DNA from: Deltaproteobacteria bacterium
GTDB lineage: Bacteria; Desulfobacterota; Dissulfuribacteria; Dissulfuribacterales; QOAL01
Assembly: GCA_015493475.1 (NCBI GenBank)
Contig: WGDC01000063.1
Location: forward strand, 1 to 55,491
DNA length: 55,491 nucleotides
Direction: 5' to 3'
Shown: piece after piece, positions 18,298-27,624 of the stretch
How positions within the stretch are numbered: the stretch's first letter is position 1
How the letters are laid out: each line of letters starts with the position of its first letter
Position numbers and translations under genes: made by a program
Notes under the pieces: model-generated
Seen by the model: the letters and a program-made list of their open reading frames with translations, nothing else
Told to the model about the DNA's origin: nothing
Database searches by the model: none

Positions 18298-18485
18298 AAA
18301 GTTTGTAATATCTTTTGGAATATAATAATATTGCAATTTGGAATCCGCCTTACGGACATTTAAAAGATAGTGGTTTTTGGCGAGGCTTCAAGTAAGTAGT
18401 TCCGCTTTGGCCACCATAGCCTGTTATGATTTTGATGACAGTGGTCTTTGCAGCAGTAAAATAAGAATTTCATGTGGAGGATAAG

Positions 18486-19037
18486 ATGTCTAAAAAGGCT
18501 GTAATAATACTATCGCCTGGTTATGAGGAACTCGAGGCAGTTGCAGTAGTGGATATTCTGAGGCGTGCCGGAATTGATATAAGGATCGCGGCAGTGGAAA
18601 ACGGCCCAGTCGCGTCAGCAAGAGGTATCAAGATAGTTCCAGATGTAAGCCTTGACGAGATAAAGGATGATAAATTTGACCTGATTGTTCTGCCTGGCGG
18701 CTTGGATAGCACCGAGACCTTATCAGGAGATGGACGGGTGATTGGCATGCTCAGGAATCAGATAGACGAGGGGCGCATGGTTGGTGCCATTTGTGCGGCC
18801 CCTACAGTCCTCGATAGGCACGGGCTTGCCGAGGGGCATGAAATAACCTGCCATCCCGTTTGCAGGGAGGCGGTAAGGCATTCCCGCATTTCTGACAAAA
18901 GGGTTGTGACCGACGGGTTGCTCGTTACGAGCCAGGCCCCTGGTACTGCTCTCGAGTTTGCGCTCAGGCTGGTTGAGCTTCTCGAAGGCACGGAAAAGAT
19001 GAAAGAGGTCAACAAGGGTGTGATAGCAAGGCTTTAG
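18486..19037 (+). CDS. DJ-1/PfpI family protein
   Basis: A 183-residue protein of the DJ-1/ThiJ/PfpI superfamily. The nucleophile elbow is VGAICAAPTVL with the conserved Cys near residue 104; an acidic residue near the N-terminus sits in GYEELEAV, and LPGGLDSTETL is the family motif. Relatives are glyoxalase/deglycase-like (YajL) or redox chaperones. Start is the ATG at 18486, preceded by TGGAGGATAAG, an ideal ribosome binding site; a GTG at 18474 would put that site inside the gene. It is 7 bases from the sigma-factor gene, suggesting joint stress-linked expression. Confidence 0.88.
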   Translation: MSKKAVIILSPGYEELEAVAVVDILRRAGIDIRIAAVENGPVASARGIKIVPDVSLDEIKDDKFDLIVLPGGLDSTETLSGDGRVIGMLRNQIDEGRMVGAICAAPTVLDRHGLAEGHEITCHPVCREAVRHSRISDKRVVTDGLLVTSQAPGTALEFALRLVELLEGTEKMKEVNKGVIARL

Positions 19038-19044
19038 GCGGAAT

Positions 19045-20010
19045 ATGGCAGAGAAACCAGCAGGCAAAAAGAAAAAGAGGCGAGGCATAAAAAAGAAGAG
19101 GCTGAAAAAGACCGCGAGGGTCCCGGCTGTCAGCAGGTCCAAGGATCTCATTCCCTTAGAGGCAGATAATCTGCAGAGGTACCTTGCTGAGATAAACAGG
19201 TATCCTCTTCTCTCACGCGAAAAAGAGGAGGCCCTTACAAAGGCATACCATGAAACAAAGGACCCGGCCCTGGCTCATAAGATCGCTGCGGCTAACCTGA
19301 GACTCGTGGTAAAGATCGCCCTGGATTTCCAGAAGTTCTGGATGCAGAATTTTTTGGACCTCGTGCAAGAGGGCAATGTCGGTCTCATGCACGCAATCAA
19401 GAAGTTTGATCCTTACAAGGGTGTGAAATTTTCTTACTATGCGTCTTTCTGGATAAAGGCTTACATACTCAAGTTTATCATGGACAACTGGCGCCTGGTA
19501 AAGATTGGCACCACCCAGGCCCAGAGAAAGCTTTTCTATAACCTTAACAAAGAGAAGGAAAGTTTAAGGGCCCTTGGGTTTGAGCCTGTTCCCAAGCTTA
19601 TCTCCAAACGTCTTAACGTCTCCGAGCAGGACGTGATAGACATGGAGCAACGCATGGGCTCATGGGAGGTATCCCTTGACGCGCCTGTGAAGCATGATTC
19701 AGAGGACAGTTACATGGAATTTTTGCCAAGCAGGGAACCCGAGATAGAGCAGGTGGTAGCCAACCAGGAAATGCAGGAAAAGCTCCACGAGAAACTGAAA
19801 GAATTTGCCTCTGCCCTGAAAGACAGGGAGAAGATCATATTCCAGGAAAGGCTCATTGCAGAAGACCCTAAGACCCTGCAGGAAATCGGGGAAAGGTTTG
19901 GGGTCTCAAGGGAGAGGGTGCGGCAGATCGAGTCGCGTCTTAAAAAGAAGCTCGGCAAGTTCCTTGAGGCCTCGCTCCCTGATATAATTCCCGGTGCTGA
20001 GTCTGCCTGA
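19045..20010 (+). CDS. rpoH: RpoH-type sigma-32 factor
   Basis: A 321-residue sigma-70 family factor. It has region 2 (NLRLVVKIALDFQ, DLVQEGNVGLMHAIKKFD, YYASFWIKAYI), the RpoH-box-like AQRKLFYNLNKEKE at about residues 156-169, and region 4 with LQEIGERFGVSRERVRQIES. The RpoH box is what sets heat-shock sigma factors apart from RpoD and RpoS. The N-terminus carries a run of Lys/Arg (about residues 7-25) that is longer than usual. It sits between a DJ-1 gene (7 bases) and a TPR gene (9 bases), probably one operon. It may drive hsp20 in this window, but no clear sigma-32 site was seen there. Confidence 0.85.
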   Translation: MAEKPAGKKKKRRGIKKKRLKKTARVPAVSRSKDLIPLEADNLQRYLAEINRYPLLSREKEEALTKAYHETKDPALAHKIAAANLRLVVKIALDFQKFWMQNFLDLVQEGNVGLMHAIKKFDPYKGVKFSYYASFWIKAYILKFIMDNWRLVKIGTTQAQRKLFYNLNKEKESLRALGFEPVPKLISKRLNVSEQDVIDMEQRMGSWEVSLDAPVKHDSEDSYMEFLPSREPEIEQVVANQEMQEKLHEKLKEFASALKDREKIIFQERLIAEDPKTLQEIGERFGVSRERVRQIESRLKKKLGKFLEASLPDIIPGAESA

Positions 20011-20019
20011 ACAATCGAG

Positions 20020-21753
20020 ATGAAAATGTCAGAGCCAACACGTTTCTATGGAAAGGTAATAATGTATCTTGTATTGCTGTCGCCACTTTTCTGGATGCTC
20101 ATGTGCAGCCCTGTAATGTCTACCTCCCTTGAATCAAGGTCAGGAGCCTATACTGCGTACATGATGGGTCTTAAGGAGGAGCTCGATGGTAATCTACTTG
20201 AGGCGAACAGCTGGTACAAAAAGGCCTACGATCTTGATCCAGGCTCAACGGAGGTCCTTAAGGCCCTGGCCAAGGTCTCTGTCAGGCTTGGGAGACTCGA
20301 CGAGGCGCAGGAATGGATAGAAAGGGCCCTGGAGATTAATCCAAACGATATCGATCTCCTGCTTTTGCTTTCCAAGATTCTAATACACGAAAACAAGACA
20401 AAGGACGCCCGTCAGGTGCTTGAGGAGGTGGTGGTCAAGTATCCAAACAATGACCAGGCCCTACTTGTGCTTGGGACCCTGTATGCAGAATCGCATAACT
20501 ATGACAAGGCGAGGTGTTTTCTCGAAAAGGCGGCCCGGCTGAACACCCGTAAGGCCTTTATGGCTTATTACTTTCTCGGAAGGATGGCTAAGGACAGGAA
20601 GAAATACGCCGAGGCCGAGTCATACCTCAACCTTGCCCTGAAAAAGAACGCCTTTTTTACTCCCGCACTCTTCGAACTTGCGGATGTTTACGAAAGACAG
20701 GGCAAGGTGAAAAAGGCCATGAATACATATCAGGCCGTCATCTTGAGACAGCATGACAACATAAAGGCAAGGCAGAGACTGCTGTTTCTCCTGCTTGAAA
20801 ATGGCAGGGAAAAGGAAGCGCTCAAGCAGATAAGGGTTCTCAGGCGCATAGCAAAATCTGATGCAAATGTGCAGTTTAGGCTATCCCTCGTGCTTCTTCA
20901 ACTCGACAGGCCGAGGCAGGCCCTTGATATTCTTAAGGGGCTCAGGCACAGGATGAAGGATAATTCCCAGGTGAATTTTTATCTTGGTCTTGCCCTTGAA
21001 CGCCTTGGACGGGATAAGGAGGCAGCCCGCATCTATTCTTCCATTCCCGAGAGTAGCGAAACCGGCGTGGATGCAGTCATAAGGCTTTCCCGGCTGTTTT
21101 TTAAGGAAGGCAATGAGGGCAAGGCAGTTTCTGCGCTTGAAAAGGCCGTTGCGGACAATCCTCAAAGGGTTGATCTCTACACAGCCCTTGCTTCCCTTTA
21201 CGAAAAGATCGGCCAGCCCGAGAGGGCGGTGAATGTCCTGAAAAGTGGTATCAAGAAAAACCCGGATAACAAGGCCCTTGCCATGAGCCTTGTAATGCTT
21301 CTCGATAACATGGGCAAAAAGGATGTGGCAATAAGCTTTGCAAGGACAATTCTCAGATCACATCCGGATTATGTCCCTGCCCTTAACTACATTGGGTATA
21401 CCTATGCCGAACTTGGCAGGAACCTGGATGAGGCTGAAAGGCTTCTCAAAAAGGCGGTGACTCTCGTTCCAGAGGACGGCTTTGTCTCAGACAGCCTCGG
21501 ATGGTTGTATTTCAAGAAAAAGGAATTTCAGAAGGCCTTCAAATATCTTAAGAAGGCTCGTACGCTGGTCCCCGATGATCCCATCATTGCCGAGCACATG
21601 GGAGATTTGTACTTTGCAAGGCAAGAGTTCAAGAATGCTGTTAAAGCGTATTCCCATGCCCTGAAAAAGGCGAAGAAAAAAGACGACAAACGGCGGATAA
21701 GGAAGGAACTCCAGAAGGCCAAGGACGCCTTTTCCGACATACCAGACTACTGA
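20020..21753 (+). CDS. Exported tetratricopeptide-repeat protein
   Basis: A 577-residue protein made of about 14 tandem TPR units after an N-terminal hydrophobic segment (VIMYLVLLSPLFWMLMC, about residues 10-26), so it is exported or membrane-anchored. Typical units are EANSWYKKAYDLDPGSTEVL, EAQEWIERALEINPNDIDLL and KAFKYLKKARTLVPDDPIIA. A cysteine sits at the end of the hydrophobic stretch but without a standard lipobox. TPR arrays are protein-binding scaffolds; being upstream of lolD-bamA suggests a link to envelope assembly. A related architecture occurs in proteins of polysaccharide export and in NlpI/BamD-like factors. Exact role unknown. Confidence 0.8.
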   Translation: MKMSEPTRFYGKVIMYLVLLSPLFWMLMCSPVMSTSLESRSGAYTAYMMGLKEELDGNLLEANSWYKKAYDLDPGSTEVLKALAKVSVRLGRLDEAQEWIERALEINPNDIDLLLLLSKILIHENKTKDARQVLEEVVVKYPNNDQALLVLGTLYAESHNYDKARCFLEKAARLNTRKAFMAYYFLGRMAKDRKKYAEAESYLNLALKKNAFFTPALFELADVYERQGKVKKAMNTYQAVILRQHDNIKARQRLLFLLLENGREKEALKQIRVLRRIAKSDANVQFRLSLVLLQLDRPRQALDILKGLRHRMKDNSQVNFYLGLALERLGRDKEAARIYSSIPESSETGVDAVIRLSRLFFKEGNEGKAVSALEKAVADNPQRVDLYTALASLYEKIGQPERAVNVLKSGIKKNPDNKALAMSLVMLLDNMGKKDVAISFARTILRSHPDYVPALNYIGYTYAELGRNLDEAERLLKKAVTLVPEDGFVSDSLGWLYFKKKEFQKAFKYLKKARTLVPDDPIIAEHMGDLYFARQEFKNAVKAYSHALKKAKKKDDKRRIRKELQKAKDAFSDIPDY

Positions 21754-21800
21754 CAAACTCCGTGCTTGATTGCCCCTGTGATATTTGTTATCACTTGTCA
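21751..21800. repeat. Nested inverted repeats between TPR gene and lolD
   Basis: The inner arms GTGATA (21778-21783) and TATCAC (21789-21794) flank TTTGT. The outer arms TGACAA (21751-21756) and TTGTCA (21795-21800) pair around them. There is no T-run on the right, so it is not a standard terminator; it could be an operator, a processing hairpin or a factor-dependent stop site. Confidence 0.4.
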
Positions 21801-21860
21801 GCGTTAAATCCTGAAATTCTAAGTTCCCGTTTCAACCTTTCTGGAAGGGAGGCCTGAGTC

Positions 21861-22595
21861 ATAGTACAGCGAAAGACTAATACGGCGGTTGAGGCCAGAG
21901 CCATAAAAAAGGCCTATGACCTGGAAGGAAAGTCCCTTGTGGTGCTAAATGATCTTTCATGCACCTTTTACCAGGACGAGTCTGTGTCTATCGTGGGTGC
22001 CTCAGGCGTGGGCAAAACCACCTTCCTTCACCTGATAGGCACCCTGGATCGTCCTACAGAAGGGACAATTTTGCATTTTTCACAAGACGTATTTTCCTGG
22101 TCTGACAGGAGGCTCTCGACCTTCAGGAACAGGGAAATCGGGTTTGTTTTCCAGTTTCACCATCTCTTACCAGAGTTCAACTGCATGGAAAATGTCATGA
22201 TGCCCTGCCTTCTTGCTGGTGATGCCAAAAAAGATGCAGGAGACAGGGCTAGGGAGTTGCTGTCTCACCTCGGCCTCGGAGGGAAAGAGGAACTGAATGT
22301 GAAAAAACTGTCCGGCGGTGAACAACAGAGGGTCGCCCTGGCCCGTGCCCTGATAAGAACACCGAGGCTTATCCTGGCCGATGAGCCAACGGGTAACCTT
22401 GATGAAAAGGCTGGGCAAAAGGTGGCCGAGCTGCTTTTCAGGATAAGACAGGAGGTAAAGGCGGCCCTGATAATCGTTACCCACAACTTGAATCTTGCCT
22501 CCATGACAGACCGGTGTATTGGGTTGAAGGCAGGCAGGGCCTACGAAATTCCGAGGGAAGGGCTCGCCGATTTTGTGATGGATGAGGCGGCCTGA
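21861..22595 (+). CDS. lolD: LolD-type lipoprotein-release ATPase; no normal start codon
   Basis: A 244-residue ABC ATPase of the LolD/MacB group that drives release of lipoproteins from the inner membrane. Walker [13 protein letters not shown], signature [15 protein letters not shown], Walker [13 protein letters not shown] and switch His VTHN are all present. Between the stop at 21855-21857 and GTG 21939 no ATG, GTG or TTG occurs in frame, although the encoded residues ([17 protein letters not shown]) include the aromatic A-loop Tyr needed for ATP binding. A strong AAGGGAGG (21845-21852) lies 8 bases before ATA at 21861, which I take as the likely start. Starting at GTG 21939 would cut off the A-loop. 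The membrane partner LolC/E is not in the window. Confidence 0.82.
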   Translation: MVQRKTNTAVEARAIKKAYDLEGKSLVVLNDLSCTFYQDESVSIVGASGVGKTTFLHLIGTLDRPTEGTILHFSQDVFSWSDRRLSTFRNREIGFVFQFHHLLPEFNCMENVMMPCLLAGDAKKDAGDRARELLSHLGLGGKEELNVKKLSGGEQQRVALARALIRTPRLILADEPTGNLDEKAGQKVAELLFRIRQEVKAALIIVTHNLNLASMTDRCIGLKAGRAYEIPREGLADFVMDEAA

Positions 22596-22596
22596 C

Positions 22597-25287
22597 ATGG
22601 CCCGTCTGAGAATCAGTTTTTCGGCCGGTGTCTCTTTACTCTTTGTGGCTATGGTGGCCGTCTTGTTGGCTGTCCCTGCAAACGGCTCGTCTGCAGGTAT
22701 GGGTCACCCGTTCTCCATACTTCTTTTCACTCCTGGTTACATCGGGCCGAGAGGTGCTCAGGGACTCGCCTTGACTGTAAGAACCAGTCTCGCCGCAGAG
22801 CTTGAGGCAAAGGGCCAGCAGGTTATCTTGAGCAACGAAACCCCGGCCAGCCCGGTTGCGGCAAAGGAGGCGGTTAGGCAAAAGGGTGCCGATTATGGGA
22901 TATATGGCACGGTGTCTAAGCTCGGAACGGTCGTAAGCCTCGACTTTTTCGTCGTCACGAAGGCGGCTGATGAGCACAAGCCCATGGTTGCCTTTGTGCA
23001 GGGACCGGAAGAAAAACTTGAGAATCTCGTCAAGCTTCTATGCATCAAGGTAGGAGAGGATTTTGCCCTTCCCTTCAAGGTGGCGGAAGTCAAGGTGGAG
23101 GGCAACAAGAGAGTTGGCACCGATGCCATTCTTGCTAACATTAGCACGGAAAAGGGCTCCGAATACGATCCGAAGACCATAGCCGGGGATATAAAAGCCA
23201 TATACAAGATGGGCTATTTTGACGATGTCGAAGTGGATGTGCAGGATACTTCCGCAGGTAAAATAGTCACATTCATGGTTCGGGAAAAGCCTGCTATCAG
23301 GAGAATAATCTTCGAGGGTAACAAGGAGATTGCGGATGACAAGATCAAGGATGTGCTTGACCTGAAGCCTTACACAGTCATAAAGGACAAGAGTCTTCAG
23401 GAAAACGCGGAAAAGATCAAGGCCCTTTACGCAGGAAAGGGGTATGCTGGCACTACCGTTTCGGTGGTGGTGCGGCCTGTCTCCAATGAAGCGGCAGACG
23501 TGGTATTTGAGATAACAGAGGGCAAGAAGGTCCATATAAAATCGATAAAGATACAAGGAGCCAAGGCGTTTTCTCAGGATGAGCTCAAGGGGATAATGGA
23601 GGTCACGGAAAAGAAACCCTGGTGGACCCCAAGCCTCAGAAACATAGTGGGGCTTGTTAAGGGGGAGGCCGGAATTCTCAAGTGGGACGCCCTCGAGCGG
23701 GATGTGGGAAGGATTACGGCGTTCTATCACAACCACGGTTACGTGGATGCGAAGGTGGGTCAGCCCAAGGTGGAGAGAAAGGGGGCTGATATATACATAA
23801 CAATTCCCGTCCATGAAGGGGAGCGTTACGGCGTAGGGAAGATAAACATCAAGCAGAAATTCTTTAAGGACGAATACGAGCTTCTAAGCCATTTGGAGCT
23901 GAAGAACATGGATTACTTCAGTCAGGAGATTCTAAGAAAGGACATCATGGCCCTGACTAACATGTATGCAGACAAGGGGTTTGCGCACTGTGTCATCACG
24001 CCTCGGATTGTCAAGGATCCTGAAAAGAAGGTAGTGAATATAACACTCTTGGTAGACAAGGGGCCAAAGGTCTATTTCAACCGCATAACCATAGAGGGCA
24101 ATACCAGGACAAGGGACAAGGTGATCAGGAGAGAGCTAAGGGTGATGGAGCTTAAGCCCTTCAGCGCCACCGGACTCAAGACGAGCAACGACAGGCTAAG
24201 GCGTCTTGGTTACTTCAAGGACGTTGATATTACGCCCAAACCCGCCCAGGACCAGTCCCACATGAATTTAGACGTGAAGGTAAAGGAAAGGCCCACTGGG
24301 ACATTCAGCATCGGGGCGGGGTACAGCTCGGTTGACAACCTTATACTCATGGGCGAGATCAGCCAGAGGAATTTTCTGGGCAAGGGCCAGACCTTGAGTT
24401 TCAAGGGCACAATAGGCGGAAGCACCCAGAGATTTTCATTGAGTTTCTACGAGCCTTACTTCCAGGATACTAGGCTTTCCCTCGGGCTCGATCTTTACAA
24501 TTGGGAGTATGATTACTCCGACTATACGAAAGATAGCGTGGGAGGCGCGCTGCGCTTCGGCTATCCCCTCACGGACAATCTCAATTTCTATTTCGGGGGC
24601 CGGGTTGACAACACCGACCTTTCGGACATAGATGATAATGCCTCCTACATTATACAAAATTCCATGGACATAAAATCCACCAGGTCACTGAGTGCGGGGC
24701 TCAACTACGATTCTCGCAACCGCTACTTCAATCCCACGAGGGGCTGGAAGGGCGATATCTCAATGGAATATGCAGGGGGTGTTTTGGGTGGCGACGCATC
24801 CTTTTTGAAATTCAAGGGAGAGCTGGGCTATTACCATCCCTTGTGGCGTTTCCTTACGGGACACATGAAATTTGGCGCTGGATACGTCATGGACGGTCCG
24901 GGTGGTTCCCTGCCTGTTTACGAGCGGTTTTTCCTGGGTGGCCTTGATTCCATCCGTGGTTACAAGTACGGGGACGTAAGCCCGAGGGATCCGGAGACCG
25001 ACGAGCGCATCGGTGGCGAGTACATGGGCTATCTGCAAAGCGAGGTGATTTTTCCCGTTCTCAAGCAAATGGGACTCAATGGGGTGGTCTTTCTCGATAT
25101 GGGTAACGTATGGGGCAAGGATACAGACGAGGGTTTTGATATTACCGATCTCAGAAAATCCGCAGGTGCCGGTATAAGGTGGCTTTCTCCCATGGGTCCC
25201 CTTCGTGTTGAATGGGGGTACAATTTTGACCGTCATCCCGGCGATGACAAGAGTAACTGGGAATTCCGTATGGGAGGTAATTTTTAG
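22597..25287 (+). CDS. bamA: Outer-membrane assembly protein BamA with extra N-terminal domain
   Basis: An 896-residue protein that inserts beta-barrel proteins into the outer membrane. A signal peptide (SFSAGVSLLFVAMVAVLLAV) is followed by a domain of about 120 residues unlike POTRA, then five POTRA domains from about residue 160 (VAEVKVEGNKRVGT; FEGNKEIADDKIKD; SIKIQGAKAFSQDE; repeat four; ITIEGNTRTRDKVIRREL) and a C-terminal 16-strand barrel ending in EFRMGGNF with terminal Phe. VFLDMGNVWG and GGLDSIRGYKYGD are the barrel signatures, the latter carrying the VRGF/Y loop-6 motif as IRGY. Start: ATG 22597 after a GAGG; an in-frame ATG at 22582 also exists. It is directly downstream of lolD and overlaps lpxD. 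Confidence 0.92.
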   Translation: MARLRISFSAGVSLLFVAMVAVLLAVPANGSSAGMGHPFSILLFTPGYIGPRGAQGLALTVRTSLAAELEAKGQQVILSNETPASPVAAKEAVRQKGADYGIYGTVSKLGTVVSLDFFVVTKAADEHKPMVAFVQGPEEKLENLVKLLCIKVGEDFALPFKVAEVKVEGNKRVGTDAILANISTEKGSEYDPKTIAGDIKAIYKMGYFDDVEVDVQDTSAGKIVTFMVREKPAIRRIIFEGNKEIADDKIKDVLDLKPYTVIKDKSLQENAEKIKALYAGKGYAGTTVSVVVRPVSNEAADVVFEITEGKKVHIKSIKIQGAKAFSQDELKGIMEVTEKKPWWTPSLRNIVGLVKGEAGILKWDALERDVGRITAFYHNHGYVDAKVGQPKVERKGADIYITIPVHEGERYGVGKINIKQKFFKDEYELLSHLELKNMDYFSQEILRKDIMALTNMYADKGFAHCVITPRIVKDPEKKVVNITLLVDKGPKVYFNRITIEGNTRTRDKVIRRELRVMELKPFSATGLKTSNDRLRRLGYFKDVDITPKPAQDQSHMNLDVKVKERPTGTFSIGAGYSSVDNLILMGEISQRNFLGKGQTLSFKGTIGGSTQRFSLSFYEPYFQDTRLSLGLDLYNWEYDYSDYTKDSVGGALRFGYPLTDNLNFYFGGRVDNTDLSDIDDNASYIIQNSMDIKSTRSLSAGLNYDSRNRYFNPTRGWKGDISMEYAGGVLGGDASFLKFKGELGYYHPLWRFLTGHMKFGAGYVMDGPGGSLPVYERFFLGGLDSIRGYKYGDVSPRDPETDERIGGEYMGYLQSEVIFPVLKQMGLNGVVFLDMGNVWGKDTDEGFDITDLRKSAGAGIRWLSPMGPLRVEWGYNFDRHPGDDKSNWEFRMGGNF

Positions 25288-26339
25288 TGGAAGGAAGGCA
25301 AGCCAGTCTCTCCGACCTCGCTCGACTTGTTGGAGGAAGGGTTCGGGGAGACCCCGAGTTCATAGTAACCGGGATATCGAGCCTTGATGACGCAACCAAC
25401 AGTCAGATTAGTTTTGCCGTAAACCATAGGTTGGCCCAAAAGGTCTATTCATCACGTGCGGGGGCCTTCATCTTGCCGGAATCCTGGCCTGAGAAGCTGC
25501 CCCCAAATGTTATCGAGGTCAGGGACCCGTACTTGGCCTATGCCTTAGTTGCTAATTATTTCGTCCATTCTGTCTTTGTTCCAAGGGGCGTGTCTCCGGG
25601 TGCGTCCGTTGCTCATTCATGCTGTATACACGAGGAGGTTACCATCGAAGCCGGTGTTGTAATCGGTGAGGGGTCTACCATAGGGCGCCATGTACATATA
25701 TATCCAGGTGTTGTAATAGGGAAGGACGTGGAAGTCCTGGACGAGACCGTTATTTTTCCAAATGTGGTGATTTACGACGGATGCCGGATTGGCAGGAGGG
25801 TCAGGATACACGCGGGGGTTGTCATTGGTGCAGATGGATTTGGTTATGCCCAGGGTCCCGATGGCATGGTCAAGATTCCCCAGATAGGTATTGTGGTTAT
25901 AGAGGATGACGTGGAAATCGGGGCCAACACCACCATAGACAGGGCCGCTCTGGGCGAGACACGGATCGGGATGGGAACGAAAATAGATAATCTGGTTATG
26001 ATAGCCCACAATGTAGGTATGGGGAAACACTGCGTAATCGTTAGTCAGGTAGGAATATCCGGAAGCACAAAGGTGGGTTCAGGCGTCATGATGGGTGGCC
26101 AGGTGGGAGTGGTGGGCCATATTAAAATCGGTGATGGGGCGAGGATAGGCGCCAAGTCGGGAGTCCCTCAATCGATAGGGCCAGGGGAAACCGTATCCGG
26201 AATACCTGCCATGGCTCACGTGAAGTGGCTTAGGATGGTCAACGTTCTGAAAAGGCTTCCTGATCTTCTGAAAGAGGTCAGAAATATTAAAAAAAGGCTG
26301 GAGAGGCTTGAAGACCATGGGAAAAGAAAACAATCATGA
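25287..26339 (+). CDS. lpxD: UDP-3-O-acylglucosamine N-acyltransferase LpxD
   Basis: A 350-residue enzyme that adds the second acyl chain in lipid A synthesis. The N-terminal uridine-binding domain has LVGGRVRGDPEFIVTGISSL; the rest is a left-handed beta helix of hexapeptide repeats (for example GVVIGADGFGYAQG). The catalytic His is in MIAHNVGMGKHCVI. The C-terminus ends in a coiled helix. It starts with GTG whose G is shared with the bamA stop TAG, preceded by GGAGGT. Next gene fabZ overlaps by 23 bases. Confidence 0.95.
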   Translation: MEGRQASLSDLARLVGGRVRGDPEFIVTGISSLDDATNSQISFAVNHRLAQKVYSSRAGAFILPESWPEKLPPNVIEVRDPYLAYALVANYFVHSVFVPRGVSPGASVAHSCCIHEEVTIEAGVVIGEGSTIGRHVHIYPGVVIGKDVEVLDETVIFPNVVIYDGCRIGRRVRIHAGVVIGADGFGYAQGPDGMVKIPQIGIVVIEDDVEIGANTTIDRAALGETRIGMGTKIDNLVMIAHNVGMGKHCVIVSQVGISGSTKVGSGVMMGGQVGVVGHIKIGDGARIGAKSGVPQSIGPGETVSGIPAMAHVKWLRMVNVLKRLPDLLKEVRNIKKRLERLEDHGKRKQS

Positions 26340-26763
26340 CATATTCGAGGTCTTGAATCTCCTTCCTCACAGGTATCCCTTTCTATTGGTGGACAGGATA
26401 GAAGAAATAAAGGAAGGCGAATTCATACGGGGCTACAAGAACGTCACCATCAATGAGCCTTTTTTTCAGGGCCATTTCCCCGGCGAGCCCATAATGCCGG
26501 GGGTCCTGATACTGGAGGCTATGGCCCAAATGGGAATACTGTTTGCCAAGAAGACCGCGCCCGAGGAACTTGAGAAAAAGTTGTTTGTTTTCGCGGGAAT
26601 GGATGGAGTGCGTTTCAGACGGCCCGTGAGGCCAGGAGACAGGCTTGACATGGAATTGAGACTCCTGAAGAGGAAACGGCTCGTGTGGAAGATGGAGGGG
26701 AACGCCTCTGTAGGAGGAAAAACTGCCGTGGAGGCGGTGCTCATGGCGGCGATTTCACGTTGA
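26317..26763 (+). CDS. fabZ: 3-hydroxyacyl-ACP dehydratase FabZ
   Basis: A 148-residue hotdog-fold dehydratase of fatty-acid elongation. The catalytic His is in LLPHRYPFLLVDRI and the Glu in GEPIMPGVLILEAMAQ, both intact. I place the start at ATG 26317 with a GAGG ten bases upstream; a TTG at 26308 would add three residues. It overlaps lpxD. FabZ sits between LpxD and LpxA in many lipid A operons because both pathways compete for 3-hydroxyacyl-ACP. Confidence 0.95.
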   Translation: MGKENNHDIFEVLNLLPHRYPFLLVDRIEEIKEGEFIRGYKNVTINEPFFQGHFPGEPIMPGVLILEAMAQMGILFAKKTAPEELEKKLFVFAGMDGVRFRRPVRPGDRLDMELRLLKRKRLVWKMEGNASVGGKTAVEAVLMAAISR

Positions 26764-26820
26764 CAACCTTTCCCTTTGGGGCCCATGCTATAAAATTTAC
26801 AGGAAGAAGAACCAAGAATT

Positions 26821-27624
26821 ATGCCTTCAGAAAATTCTAACAATATACACCCCACCGCTGTAGTAGACCATGGATGCCAGCTTGGCGAAAATGTTACCGT
26901 GGGCCCCTACACGGTGCTTGGACCACACGTGGTGATTGGAGATAATTGCTGGCTTGGACCCCACGTGGTGATAGATGGCAAGACGACCATAGGGAAGAAT
27001 TGCCAGATATTCCAGTTTTCGTCTATCGGGGCGGCTCCACAGGATATCACCTACAAGGGAGAGCTGACTGCCGTTGAAATAGGCGATAACACCATCGTCA
27101 GGGAGAGTGTGACCATTCACCGCGGCACCCCCAAGGGCAGCGGCGTAACGAGGGTTGGAAGCAGATGCATGATAATGGCATACTGTCACGTAGCCCATGA
27201 CTGCGAGATAGGCGACTTCGTGATAATGGCCAACGTGGCGACCCTCGGAGGACATGTGGAGATAGGTAAACACGCGGTGATAGGAGGGCTTTCAGCCATA
27301 CACCAGTTTTGCCGTATCGGCGCCTACGCCTTCCTCGGGGGAATGTCAGGGGCGAACAAGGATATTCCCCCCTTTGTGAAATATCAGGGACAGAGATCCC
27401 ACCTCCATGGGATAAACGTCCTTGGACTTCGCAGGGCAGGTTTTTCAAAGGACGCCATAGAAAATCTCAGGGAGGCCTACCGCATTGTCTTTAAAAAGGC
27501 CCAGACCATTACTGAGGGCCTTGAAATGGCTGACGAGGCCTTTCCCGGTTCCGCTGAAGTCCGGGAATTTACAGATTTTATCAGGAACTCCAAGAGAGGC
27601 GTTCCGTCCGGGGAATGGAGCTGA
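26821..27624 (+). CDS. lpxA: UDP-GlcNAc O-acyltransferase LpxA
   Basis: A 267-residue enzyme for the first step of lipid A synthesis. Hexapeptide repeats fill residues 10-185, with the catalytic His in MAYCHVAHDCEIG and substrate loop HRGTPKGSGVTRVG. The C-terminal helical domain starts near LRRAGFSKDAIENLREAYR. Length matches the family. A 57-base spacer follows fabZ. Whether it prefers UDP-GlcNAc or the diamino sugar UDP-GlcNAc3N matters because a GnnA-like oxidoreductase is encoded two genes on. Confidence 0.96.
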   Translation: MPSENSNNIHPTAVVDHGCQLGENVTVGPYTVLGPHVVIGDNCWLGPHVVIDGKTTIGKNCQIFQFSSIGAAPQDITYKGELTAVEIGDNTIVRESVTIHRGTPKGSGVTRVGSRCMIMAYCHVAHDCEIGDFVIMANVATLGGHVEIGKHAVIGGLSAIHQFCRIGAYAFLGGMSGANKDIPPFVKYQGQRSHLHGINVLGLRRAGFSKDAIENLREAYRIVFKKAQTITEGLEMADEAFPGSAEVREFTDFIRNSKRGVPSGEWS

